DNA of 13,666 nucleotides from Euryarchaeota archaeon UBA173 (lineage in GTDB: Archaea > Thermoplasmatota > Poseidoniia > Poseidoniales > Thalassarchaeaceae). The stretch covers positions 1 through 13,666 of the forward strand of contig DAJH01000053.1 of assembly GCA_002498925.1 (NCBI GenBank). Direction: 5' to 3'. Shown here piece after piece: positions 1 through 6,828 of the stretch. Within the stretch, counting starts at the first letter, position 1, and each line of letters begins with the position of its first letter. A program made the translations under genes and the position numbers. The notes under the pieces are model-generated. The model made no database searches and was not told where the DNA came from. It saw only the letters and a list, made by a program, of their open reading frames with translations.

Positions 1-276
1 ACTACAGCAGGTATTTGCCCAGACTGAAGGAAAAGTAATCTTGTCGCCAGATCTCTTCTGTACCAATAGGTCAATACCTTTGAACAATAATACACTGAAT
101 GCGCGATGAAGAAGCCCATCTCCATAGTGGCACTTGAGTTTAGTTTCAGAACCGATTACATTGTCTGAAGAATCAACAAGAATACATCGCTCCTGCATCA
201 TATCTGCTTGCGAGCTATCCTGTCCGCTAAGTGCCCCATCATGACTCGCCATAATTCCCGGAGGAATCGGCAACAT
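1..276 (-). CDS. idi: Isopentenyl-diphosphate delta-isomerase, type I (NUDIX), N-terminal part
   Basis: Interconverts isopentenyl and dimethylallyl diphosphate, supplying both building blocks for archaeal isoprenoid lipids and quinone tails. I translated the first bases on the minus strand: 92 residues run off the window edge. Residues 55-62 read LLHRAFSV, followed by a strand and QKRSGDKITFP, then WANTCCS at 86-92. This is the hallmark order of the metal-dependent type I enzyme, and it is closer to the eukaryotic form (HRAFSVFLF, KITFP, NTCCSHP) than to E. coli Idi. The second Cys (residue 91) aligns with the catalytic Cys. The Nudix box would lie beyond the edge. The ATG at 276 is chosen; a GTG at 291 and an ATG at 252 are alternatives and no strong ribosome site decides. 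It lies 17 bp after the isopentenyl phosphate kinase stop, so the two are probably co-transcribed. The family call is firm. Confidence 0.9.
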   Translation of the reverse strand, partial: MLPIPPGIMASHDGALSGQDSSQADMMQERCILVDSSDNVIGSETKLKCHYGDGLLHRAFSVLLFKGIDLLVQKRSGDKITFPSVWANTCCS

Positions 277-293
277 ATAATCGAAATCCACTT

Positions 294-1091
294 TTATGGC
301 AATATCCTTGTTCCTATGGGTAATAATCCACCAATGACCAAGTCAATCACTCTGCTTGGATTCCTACCATCTATAAACCAAACATTCGGAACATATTGCG
401 CTATTTGGGCTGCTCTACGAGCTTTGAGATCTATGCCGCCAGTAACATCCTCCTCTGTGTTATGGGAAGTCTCAGCCACTGTTTCCGGCGACCAAGCATC
501 AAGTAATTTTGCACCTTCTCTACTCGGTGGCCTATCCATCATGCCCGGCGAGTCACCAAGCAGGAAAACTGAATATTCGACATTTGGAATCTCGACAGAC
601 AGCCTCACCATGAGATCGTCACCAGATAGTATGCCAAACTCGCTGGAGTCATCCTTACCTACTACGTCACCGAATGTCACCATGACTTCATTGGGGGGTG
701 AACCGGCAAACGGTCCCAAACTACCAAGAAAGTCCGGCCCAGTTCCAGTAACCCAATTCGATGGAGGTAAAGACGTGCATGAAATGCCTTTACTTTCTAG
801 GCTACTCGTAACATATCCACTCAACTCAATCATGTCCTTACGAACCTGAGACACCGCCCGCCTCTGCCCATCTGAAATTGTACTGTCCACACCATCCGAG
901 AGTCGCCATTTCTTAGCAGTGAGGTGTCCGAACGATCCAGCTCCGTGAACCAATATGACAGAGAACCCCCCATCTACTAATTTAGATACCATGGATGTCA
1001 GAGAATCTATCACTTCAGGCTTCACTGTTTTGTGTTTGGATTTGTCCGTAATGAGTCCACCTCCCATCTTGATGACTACCGTTTTACGCAT
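294..1091 (-). CDS. Isopentenyl phosphate kinase
   Basis: Phosphorylates isopentenyl phosphate with ATP to give isopentenyl diphosphate, the last step of the alternative archaeal mevalonate route; cytosolic. The protein has 265 residues, normal for this branch of the amino acid kinase fold. The N-terminal strand-glycine loop reads KMGGGLITDK (8-17). HGAGSFGH (49-56) carries the His that in characterised IPKs contacts the transferred phosphate (residue 56). A central GDVVGKD segment, an ILSGDDLMVRL segment and a late DVTGGIDLKAR nucleotide-binding motif (GxMxxK-like position) follow. The reading frame is open up to 1148, but the first 19 codons (rich in R, T and W) do not fit the family, so the ATG at 1091 is preferred; GAGAG just upstream is a weak ribosome site. 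The downstream neighbour is idi, which acts on the product of this enzyme, supporting the assignment. Confidence 0.92.
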   Translation of the reverse strand: MRKTVVIKMGGGLITDKSKHKTVKPEVIDSLTSMVSKLVDGGFSVILVHGAGSFGHLTAKKWRLSDGVDSTISDGQRRAVSQVRKDMIELSGYVTSSLESKGISCTSLPPSNWVTGTGPDFLGSLGPFAGSPPNEVMVTFGDVVGKDDSSEFGILSGDDLMVRLSVEIPNVEYSVFLLGDSPGMMDRPPSREGAKLLDAWSPETVAETSHNTEEDVTGGIDLKARRAAQIAQYVPNVWFIDGRNPSRVIDLVIGGLLPIGTRILP

Positions 1092-1112
1092 TCTCTCACA
1101 TGTCCGAGTCGG

Positions 1113-1125
1113 CCAAATGATTTGG
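1113..1125. promoter_or_regulatory. 13-bp palindrome in a divergent promoter region
   Basis: CCAAATGATTTGG is a perfect 6+1+6 inverted repeat in the 92-bp gap between the divergent kinase gene (start 1091) and the zinc-ribbon gene (start 1184). Its place and symmetry fit an operator for a dimeric regulator, but a palindrome of this length can occur by chance and no second copy was seen. A separate GTCC-TCTC-GGAC mini-hairpin lies at 1168-1179. No convincing TATA box was found in this gap. Confidence 0.25.
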
Positions 1126-1183
1126 GTTCTCCTACTCGTCTCAAGCACATAGGGTTCATTTCGGTAAGTCCTCTCGGACCCAT

Positions 1184-1513
1184 ATGGCAGAACCTAGTGA
1201 GATGGAAAATTTCCAAAGATGGTTGCAAACCCAACTTTCGATGACCTCATCTATCGAAGACCCAGTTGAGAGGGAAAGAAGAAGATTGCAGATAGAGTCT
1301 GCAATTAGAGAGGCCATTGCATTTAGGGAGTCATTGAGAATTCTTGAGGAGTTGCAAGTATCTCCTCCCTTCGTTAATTCCGAGTCGTCGGTAAGGAGTA
1401 TCTCTGAACCGATAGAAAATAATTCAGAGTCTAGTAACTCAATATGTCCGAATTGTGACTCGGACCTAGAACAGGATCTTGGCTTCTGTACGATTTGTGG
1501 GGAAAGGAGCTAG
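1184..1513 (+). CDS. Small zinc-ribbon protein of unknown function
   Basis: I do not recognise a named family. The 109-residue protein has three visible parts. Residues 1-60 are charged and predicted mainly helical (an ERERRRLQIESAIREAIAF stretch around 30-48), a possible coiled coil. Residues 61-86 are a Ser/Glu/Asn-rich linker. The C-terminal zinc ribbon has CPNC (88-91) and CTIC (102-105), four Cys spaced as in rubredoxin-like ribbons. It has no signal peptide or membrane segment, so it is probably cytosolic. Such helix-plus-ribbon proteins are common in euryarchaea and often bind nucleic acids or partner proteins; that is inference. It is divergent from the isoprenoid genes, and its stop directly abuts the stop of kptA on the other strand. 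A second in-frame Met lies at residue 7. The intact ribbon and clean fit between neighbours argue that it is real. Confidence 0.72.
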   Translation: MAEPSEMENFQRWLQTQLSMTSSIEDPVERERRRLQIESAIREAIAFRESLRILEELQVSPPFVNSESSVRSISEPIENNSESSNSICPNCDSDLEQDLGFCTICGERS

Positions 1514-2200
1514 TCACTCCTCTTCCCAGCGTGCCCTTGCAGCTTCGAACTCAGGATCATTATCCGGTAATACGTTCAGGAACTCACCAGGGACCGAATC
1601 TGCAAGATAAACTGTTACACCAGCATGCCAGATTGTATCGCCAGAGGCCACCATCCTAGCAGTATCAACTTCCAATAGCGTTGGACTAGCATGATGCACA
1701 TGCCCCGCCTCAGCCGCCGCCCTTATGGTAGCAGAAAGGTGAACGTGTGAACGCCCACTCGGAGTTATCCCGACCTCAATCAGATTTTCCGCTTCGTCAG
1801 GGGAGCATGGGTAATAGAGGAGAGGAGGAATATTCTCTGTCGGCAAGTCCAATTCGATCTCAAGACTATGCCCATATGTGGCCCTCATCATGTTCCCCCT
1901 CACTTCGTATCTGCCCTTGGGGTCAGTCTCAGAAATTGCCCTGAAATGATGGGGCCTCAACCAGTGAAACCTTCTCTCGTTGGACTTCTTGAATTGGAAG
2001 ACTATGTCCTTCACATCAATCCATCCATTGATGTCCATCTCTAGATCGAACTTCTCAGGAGCATGTCTGAGAACTAAGGCCAGCCTCCTTGCTATGGTGT
2101 CTCTTTCATTCCCTCTCATTATGAATTTGCCTTCAGAATTACATGCAGGGCATAGGTCGTCGTCTGAGAAATATCCGTGTGTGCTGCACTCTCTAATCAT
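1514..2200 (-). CDS. kptA: RNA 2'-phosphotransferase (Tpt1/KptA family)
   Basis: Tpt1/KptA enzymes move an internal RNA 2'-phosphate to NAD+, releasing nicotinamide and ADP-ribose 1'',2''-cyclic phosphate. Numbering from the ATG at 2200 (228 aa), an N-terminal zinc finger uses C5, H8, C17 and C20 (CSTHGYF, CPAC), typical of archaeal members. The RNA-binding lobe has LRHAP (R45, H46) and the NGWIDV signature; RATYGHS (R106) follows. The NAD lobe has LLYYPCS and GRSHVHLS (R150), then DTARMVASGDTIWHAG and YLADSVP. R45, H46, R106 and R150 match the known essential Arg-His-Arg-Arg set. The frame stays open to a TTG at 2272; the family's usual N-terminus (Met shortly before the first zinc Cys) favours 2200, but no ribosome site decides. 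It is a single gene, divergent from the thiolase. The archaeal substrate is not settled. Confidence 0.9.
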   Translation of the reverse strand: MIRECSTHGYFSDDDLCPACNSEGKFIMRGNERDTIARRLALVLRHAPEKFDLEMDINGWIDVKDIVFQFKKSNERRFHWLRPHHFRAISETDPKGRYEVRGNMMRATYGHSLEIELDLPTENIPPLLYYPCSPDEAENLIEVGITPSGRSHVHLSATIRAAAEAGHVHHASPTLLEVDTARMVASGDTIWHAGVTVYLADSVPGEFLNVLPDNDPEFEAARARWEEE

Positions 2201-2303
2201 AGTATCAATCCATCGAGAAGCAGTTATTTCATGAACCCCTCGGTCATAATTCTCTAAATTCAACCTACTCAACGGTTATGTCCCTGATATTGTACGCGAT
2301 ACT

Positions 2304-3488
2304 GTGAAGGCCGTAATCGTTGACTGGATGAGGACTCCGTTCCACCGTGCCCACAAAGGAGACCTATCCAACGTCAGACCTGATAGGATGCTAGGGCAAA
2401 TCACCCGGCAATTACTTTCCAGGGCTAGTAAGCCGGGTGGGATACCGATATACAAATCGGATGGAAGCCCATTCATTGACGACGTTCTAGTTGGATGTGC
2501 GTACCCAGAAGGAGAGCAGGGCTACAACATAGGCAGGATATTGTCACAAAACACCGGATTCGATCATGCTGAAACCATCCCAGGTGCGACGTTCAATAGG
2601 CTGTGCGGCTCTTCAATGCAAGCTATTCTTACTGCAGCAGCACACATAGAAGTCGGATGGGGGGAATGCATCCTTTGCTCAGGCGTGGAGTCAATGAGCA
2701 GGGTACAAAGAAGAGGCTTCAATTGGAGCCCTGATCCTGAATTGGAGAAGTATTCTGATGCATATGTGAATATGGGAACTACTGCTGAGAACGTCGCTGA
2801 AAAGTGGCAGATATCCAGAGATGAGCAGGAACTATTCGCCTTGAATTCGCATATTAAGGCCAGTCAAGCAGTCCAATCGGGCTTTTTTGTCGATGAATTG
2901 GGATCTGTCTGGGACCCCCATGAGAACGACTCCGCCTATATCCAGATTCAATCTGATGGTTGTATTAGGCCCGATGCGAACAAGGAATCTATGTCCAAAC
3001 TAAAACCGGCCTTCAGTGACGACGGCACTGTAACAGCAGCTACTTCATCACCGCTCACAGACGGAGCAGTTTCATTGCTTGTATGCAGCGAGGATTTTGC
3101 AAAATCCAACAATCTCCAACCGCTCGCCCGCATTGTTTCCGGTGCTGTAACCGGGTGTGACCCCGCCTTGATGGGGATTGGCCCTGTCGAAGCCACCAGA
3201 CTCGCCCTCTCGAGGGCCAACTGGGACATAGATTCAGTAGACATCTTCGAGATCAATGAGGCATTCGCATCACAATGTATAGCGGTAATTAGGGAGCTGG
3301 GAATAGATGAGGACAGAGTCAACATAGACGGAGGAGCGCTGGCTTTAGGGCACCCACTTGGGGCCTCAGGAGCCCGGATTACAGGAAAGGCCGCCTCCCT
3401 TCTTCAAAGAACTAATTCCAAGCGCGCAGTTGCCACCATGTGCATAGGTGGGGGAATGGGAATCGCTATTGCTATAGAGGCCCCTTGA
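2304..3488 (+). CDS. Thiolase (acetyl-CoA acyltransferase)
   Basis: A thiolase-superfamily enzyme that cleaves 3-ketoacyl-CoA with CoA or, in reverse, condenses acyl-CoAs. It has 394 residues, the normal length. The acyl-accepting Cys is C101 in NRLCGSS, the oxyanion/Asn motif is INEAFA (317-322), the His is H350 in GHPLGASGARI, and the second catalytic Cys is C380 in CIGGGMG. All active-site elements are present. The N-terminus (VDWMRTPFHRAHKGDLSNVRPD) resembles FadA-type degradative thiolases more than the short archaeal acetoacetyl-CoA thiolases. I therefore favour beta-oxidation or acyl-CoA metabolism, but acetoacetyl-CoA formation for the mevalonate pathway cannot be excluded. The start is a GTG; no in-frame ATG precedes it. 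Its last 17 bp overlap the end of the convergent membrane-protein gene. No fadB-like partner is next to it. Confidence 0.9.
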   Translation: MKAVIVDWMRTPFHRAHKGDLSNVRPDRMLGQITRQLLSRASKPGGIPIYKSDGSPFIDDVLVGCAYPEGEQGYNIGRILSQNTGFDHAETIPGATFNRLCGSSMQAILTAAAHIEVGWGECILCSGVESMSRVQRRGFNWSPDPELEKYSDAYVNMGTTAENVAEKWQISRDEQELFALNSHIKASQAVQSGFFVDELGSVWDPHENDSAYIQIQSDGCIRPDANKESMSKLKPAFSDDGTVTAATSSPLTDGAVSLLVCSEDFAKSNNLQPLARIVSGAVTGCDPALMGIGPVEATRLALSRANWDIDSVDIFEINEAFASQCIAVIRELGIDEDRVNIDGGALALGHPLGASGARITGKAASLLQRTNSKRAVATMCIGGGMGIAIAIEAP

Positions 3489-3996
3489 CCAGAAATCCGC
3501 TGCAGTTGGGGCACCTGTCACCAATATTCAGTTCCCTAGGCATCACTGCAAGTATGCTGTGACACTCGGGACATGATGCTAGAACTTCTCCTTCATTCAG
3601 CATCCCTCCTGTATTGGGGATGTTAACTGAACCAGAATACCATCGCAAAAATGCCTCGCTCCTTAGAGTTGGAAACCTCCGGAATGTGCTTATTCCAAGT
3701 AAGAAGTATAGTGCACCCTGTAATGTCTGACCTTCTGAGAACATCGCCATCCCTGATACGATCAGGGAGAATCCACACATCAAAAGGAATATTGAACCCA
3801 GCCATGGCCCTGGTGAACCTCTTGATCTGAGTGAGAATGCCGCTGCTATGCCAATTGGAATTGCCAATAGGGAAATCGCAATTGAACCCATTATTCCCAG
3901 TGATGGACCGTATTGAAGCAATGAAATAGCCAGAAGTAGAATTAGTATCGTCATTACTGAGATAAAAATCACTAAATTCCTGAGTAGTCTATCCAT
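3472..3996 (-). CDS. Multi-pass membrane protein with C-terminal zinc ribbon
   Basis: Unknown family. The 174-residue protein has hydrophobic helices at about 7-28, 33-55 and 64-85, with a weaker one near 92-104. A short linker leads to a soluble C-terminal zinc ribbon, CPEC (142-145) and CPNC (162-165), which should face the cytoplasm if the topology has an even number of passes. Such fusions in archaea are often assembly or regulatory factors, but nothing here shows a specific role. The frame is open to 4035, but the Met at 3996 has a strong ribosome site (AAGGTGA, 5 nt away) and starts just before the first helix, so it is chosen. The gene is divergent from coaBC (91 bp apart), and its 3' end overlaps the thiolase by 17 bp. 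Confidence 0.75.
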   Translation of the reverse strand: MDRLLRNLVIFISVMTILILLLAISLLQYGPSLGIMGSIAISLLAIPIGIAAAFSLRSRGSPGPWLGSIFLLMCGFSLIVSGMAMFSEGQTLQGALYFLLGISTFRRFPTLRSEAFLRWYSGSVNIPNTGGMLNEGEVLASCPECHSILAVMPRELNIGDRCPNCSGFLVKGPL

Positions 3997-4001
3997 GGCC
4001 T

Positions 4002-4008
4002 TCACCTT
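4002..4008 (-). promoter_or_regulatory. Ribosome binding site of the membrane zinc-ribbon gene
   Basis: On the minus strand the bases read AAGGTGA, matching the 16S anti-Shine-Dalgarno complement, 5 nt before the ATG at 3996. It decides this start over the upstream Met at 4035. Confidence 0.6.
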
Positions 4009-4077
4009 CCCCGGTTTCCCATGCAGGCGACGCACTCATGAATCACACGGCTATGCGGTACATGTGAGCAGAGACAC

Positions 4078-4082
4078 GGGAG
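4078..4082 (+). promoter_or_regulatory. Ribosome binding site of coaBC
   Basis: GGGAG lies 5 nt before the ATG at 4088. It supports that start over the longer open frame beginning at 3995, whose first 31 codons do not fit the family. Confidence 0.55.
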
Positions 4083-4087
4083 TTACC

Positions 4088-5266
4088 ATGGCAAGTCGAT
4101 GCCTTGAGGGTAAGCGAATACTTCTGGCCGTTACAGGGGGCATTGCAGCTGTGGAATCTGTAAAATTGGCTAGGGAGTTGAGAAGGCATGGAGCATCTGT
4201 TTCTCCAATGATGTCCAAAGACGCAACTAGGGTGATTTCTCCACTCGCACTGTCATGGGGGTCAGGAGTCGATGTTATGACCAACTGGGAACCATCAATG
4301 TCCCAGTTAGACGGTTTTGACGCCATACTGGTAGCACCAGCCACAAGAAACACCATCGCGAAGCACATACATGGGATTATGGACTCACCAATCATGATGG
4401 CATTAGCAGCTTCCCGAGGCAATAATACACCAGTATTGTTCGTTCCATCGATGCATAATGATTTGTTCGATGACCCCGTCACTGATGGTCTTCTTTCCTC
4501 GGTCTTGGATTCTGGTGCTCACATTCTAATCGATGATGAGGAGGAGGGCAGGAGAAAGCAACCTGATCCAGTTTCGATAGTGGCCGAATTATGTCATATT
4601 TGCAACTCATCTCTACCTTCAAGACGTGTTGTGGCCATAACTCTGGGAGCCAATAGGGCCCCAATAGACTCTGTAAGGGCAATACAAAACGCATCCTCGG
4701 GAAGAACGGGGTGGGCTATTGCCGAGCACCTCCACAGAATGGGCCATACTGTGATATGTATTGCTGGAAAAACTTCGGTTAGGTCTAGCTTCACTATGCC
4801 AAATGTACAATTCGATGGAACCCCGCAAGGCATGCTGTCAATAGCGAAGTCTGTCGCTTCTGGTAAGCCCAGACCAGAAGTCTGGATACATGCTGCCGCT
4901 GTCCTTGATTATTTCCAGAAACCAATTCAGGGCAAGAAGCTCAGTGGCGATGGTGACTGGACCCTGGTTCTCAATGAAGGCCCCAAACATATTTCCGAGC
5001 TCTCAGACCTGGTCGAGGGATCCTTCAGAATAGGCTTCAAACTCGAGATAAACTCATCCCATGAAGATCTTGTCAGCCGTTCTTTGGAACAGATATCGAG
5101 ATATGGAATTGATGCAGTGGTGGCAAATAATCTCGAAGATCTGGCAAATGACAACGGGCCCCGCTGCCGGATTGTATTGCCAGACGGCTCATCCTCTGTA
5201 ATCAGAGATCAGATGTCCATGTGCGAATCTATAGAGTCCCTAGTATCGCTACATGAGCTAAGATAG
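4088..5266 (+). CDS. coaBC: Bifunctional phosphopantothenoylcysteine decarboxylase / phosphopantothenate-cysteine ligase
   Basis: CoaB joins Cys to 4'-phosphopantothenate and CoaC decarboxylates the product with FMN, two central steps of coenzyme A synthesis. It has 392 residues. The CoaC half (1-175) has the flavodoxin-like start LLAVTGGIAAVESVKLAREL, the APATRNT loop (84-90, family PASANT) and VPSMHNDLF (119-127), matching the archaeal PxMHxxxF variant. The CoaB half (180-392) has NASSGRTG (201-208), HAAAVLDYF (268-276), the GKKLS Lys motif (282-286), GFKLE (316-320) and DAVVANN (342-348). One oddity is that the His expected just before the flavin-binding strand (GHIEL in E. coli, EHISL in Methanocaldococcus) is absent; the stretch at 67-74 reads WEPSMSQL. 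The order C then B in one chain is normal. proS follows 40 bp downstream on the same strand. Confidence 0.88.
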   Translation: MASRCLEGKRILLAVTGGIAAVESVKLARELRRHGASVSPMMSKDATRVISPLALSWGSGVDVMTNWEPSMSQLDGFDAILVAPATRNTIAKHIHGIMDSPIMMALAASRGNNTPVLFVPSMHNDLFDDPVTDGLLSSVLDSGAHILIDDEEEGRRKQPDPVSIVAELCHICNSSLPSRRVVAITLGANRAPIDSVRAIQNASSGRTGWAIAEHLHRMGHTVICIAGKTSVRSSFTMPNVQFDGTPQGMLSIAKSVASGKPRPEVWIHAAAVLDYFQKPIQGKKLSGDGDWTLVLNEGPKHISELSDLVEGSFRIGFKLEINSSHEDLVSRSLEQISRYGIDAVVANNLEDLANDNGPRCRIVLPDGSSSVIRDQMSMCESIESLVSLHELR

Positions 5267-5306
5267 ATGCGAATAATTCAAGCCACGGTTATTCTGGGTC
5301 CTCATC

Positions 5307-6827
5307 ATGACAGGGCGTGGCAAGGCCAAGAGAGGCATCCCCGCCAAGTCAGACTTCAATTCCTGGTACCCATCAATTGTTGAGATTGCTGACTTAGTAG
5401 ACAAGAGGTACCCAATCAAGGGAATGGATGTCTGGAAGCCATATGGCCTTTCTGCAATGTCTTTGATAGACAGCCTTGCAAGGCAACAGATGACTAATAC
5501 TGGGCACTCCGAATACAGATTCCCATTGCTCGTTCCAGAAGACCTTTTGGAGAGGGAGAACAAGCTCGTTTCGAGACTCAAAGCTGCAAGAGCAGCGGGC
5601 GTTGATCCATCAGAACTCAGAATCGATGAGGAAGACTCCGGCTTCAAGAAGGAGGTCTACTGGGTAACACATGGCGGGGAAAACGAGCTCGAAGTACCAA
5701 TGTTTCTGAGGCCTACATCCGAGACTCCGATGTATACAATGTTCTCTCTTTGGGTCAGGAGTCATGCAGACCTACCCTTGAAAACCTTCCAGATCGTAAA
5801 CACATTCAGGTATGAAACAAAACAGACCCGTTCTTTCATCAGAGTCAGGGAGATACATTTCTTTGAGGCGCACACCGTACACGCCACCGAGCAAGATGCT
5901 ACAGCCCAAATCGATGAAGATGCACAGATGGTTCAGAGTATCCTGCACGACCTATGCCTTCCCAGCATAGTATCCAAGAGGCCAGTCTGGGATACATTTC
6001 CCGGTGCATGGTACACTATGGCAGCGGATGTTGTAATGCCTAACGGTAGAACACTCCAAGTTGCGACATATCACCATTATAGGGACCAGTGGGCAGGAGC
6101 TTTCGACCTTTCATACGAAGATCCGGATGGGAAAACTCAGCTTTGCCACCAGACAACATTTGGCATGTCGGAGAGATTACTAGGATCGGTCGTCGGTATG
6201 CATGGCGATGACCAGGGGCTGATTATGCCACCCGCAATCGCACCTTTCCAGGTGGTCCTATTCCCCGTGGCGGCACATGTGAATGAGAATGTTATACCAG
6301 CCATAAAAGACCTAGCCCAGTCATTAAGGGATTCCGGATTCAGAGTCAAACTGGATGATAGGGAAGTTAGGCCAGGGGTCAAGCATTATGATTGGGAAAT
6401 CAAGGGAGTCCCAATAAGGCTTGAGCTCGGCCCTAGGGATCTCGAATCAGGAAGCTGTATACTCTCAATTCGCACGGGCGGAAAAGAAGAAGTGCCAATC
6501 GAAGGGATATCCGAAACAATAGGGAAGAAACTCCATTCCATTTCAGAAGAATTGCGGGCTAGATCATCCGTTCACCTAGAATCACTAGTCCGCCCGTTCC
6601 CGGGAGTCGTGTCCATCGGGGATAAATGGGAACTTGCTGCTGAAATCGATGACGACGTAATCTATGAGATTGCCTTTGACGGAAACGATTCCGACGCAGA
6701 GATTCTCGAGAAACTTACGGGTCTAGCAATACTGGGAGATTGCGACGAACCATATCCAGAGCCGACTCCTTGTGTGGTAACTGGAAGGCCCACTACAAGG
6801 AAGCAGCACCTTGCTAGAATGTACTGA
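5307..6827 (+). CDS. proS: Prolyl-tRNA synthetase, archaeal/eukaryal type
   Basis: Class II synthetase charging tRNA-Pro with proline. It has 506 residues, slightly longer than typical methanogen enzymes (about 480). The core begins near FNSWYPSIVEIADL. The TSE loop reads RPTSETPMYTMFSLWVRSHA (135-154), and motif 2 runs from FRYETKQTRSFIRVREI to the EAHTVH segment (168-192). The proline pocket region is at TFPGAW, and motif 3 is GMHGDDQGLIMPPAIAP (297-313). It continues into the anticodon-binding domain (QVVLFPVAA onward, KLDDREVRPGVKHYDWEIKG) and ends in the archaeal-type C-terminal extension with final Tyr. There is no bacterial editing insertion between motifs 2 and 3. The C-terminal domain, which usually holds a four-Cys zinc site, has only two Cys (479 and 489). 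It lies 40 bp after coaBC and ends 1 bp from the convergent gene. Confidence 0.95.
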   Translation: MTGRGKAKRGIPAKSDFNSWYPSIVEIADLVDKRYPIKGMDVWKPYGLSAMSLIDSLARQQMTNTGHSEYRFPLLVPEDLLERENKLVSRLKAARAAGVDPSELRIDEEDSGFKKEVYWVTHGGENELEVPMFLRPTSETPMYTMFSLWVRSHADLPLKTFQIVNTFRYETKQTRSFIRVREIHFFEAHTVHATEQDATAQIDEDAQMVQSILHDLCLPSIVSKRPVWDTFPGAWYTMAADVVMPNGRTLQVATYHHYRDQWAGAFDLSYEDPDGKTQLCHQTTFGMSERLLGSVVGMHGDDQGLIMPPAIAPFQVVLFPVAAHVNENVIPAIKDLAQSLRDSGFRVKLDDREVRPGVKHYDWEIKGVPIRLELGPRDLESGSCILSIRTGGKEEVPIEGISETIGKKLHSISEELRARSSVHLESLVRPFPGVVSIGDKWELAAEIDDDVIYEIAFDGNDSDAEILEKLTGLAILGDCDEPYPEPTPCVVTGRPTTRKQHLARMY

Positions 6828-6828
6828 C

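Noticed and set aside
208..849. Open frame of 213 codons on the plus strand
   Set aside because: It lies opposite isopentenyl phosphate kinase and idi, which have clear family motifs; its translation is Ser/Pro/Thr-rich with no recognisable domain.
1711..1740. KptA reading LYYPCS instead of the LYHGT motif as a sign of inactivation
   Set aside because: As I recall, archaeal members commonly have LYYP-type sequences here, and the essential Arg/His set is present.
2948..3325. Open frame of 125 codons antisense to the thiolase
   Set aside because: The thiolase has all catalytic motifs across this stretch; the antisense frame has none.
3995..4087. 31-residue N-terminal extension of CoaBC
   Set aside because: Family start and the GGGAG ribosome site both favour the ATG at 4088; the extension would overlap the start of the divergent membrane-protein gene.
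4051..4482. Open frame of 143 codons on the minus strand
   Set aside because: It is fully antisense to the CoaC domain of coaBC and shows no family motif.
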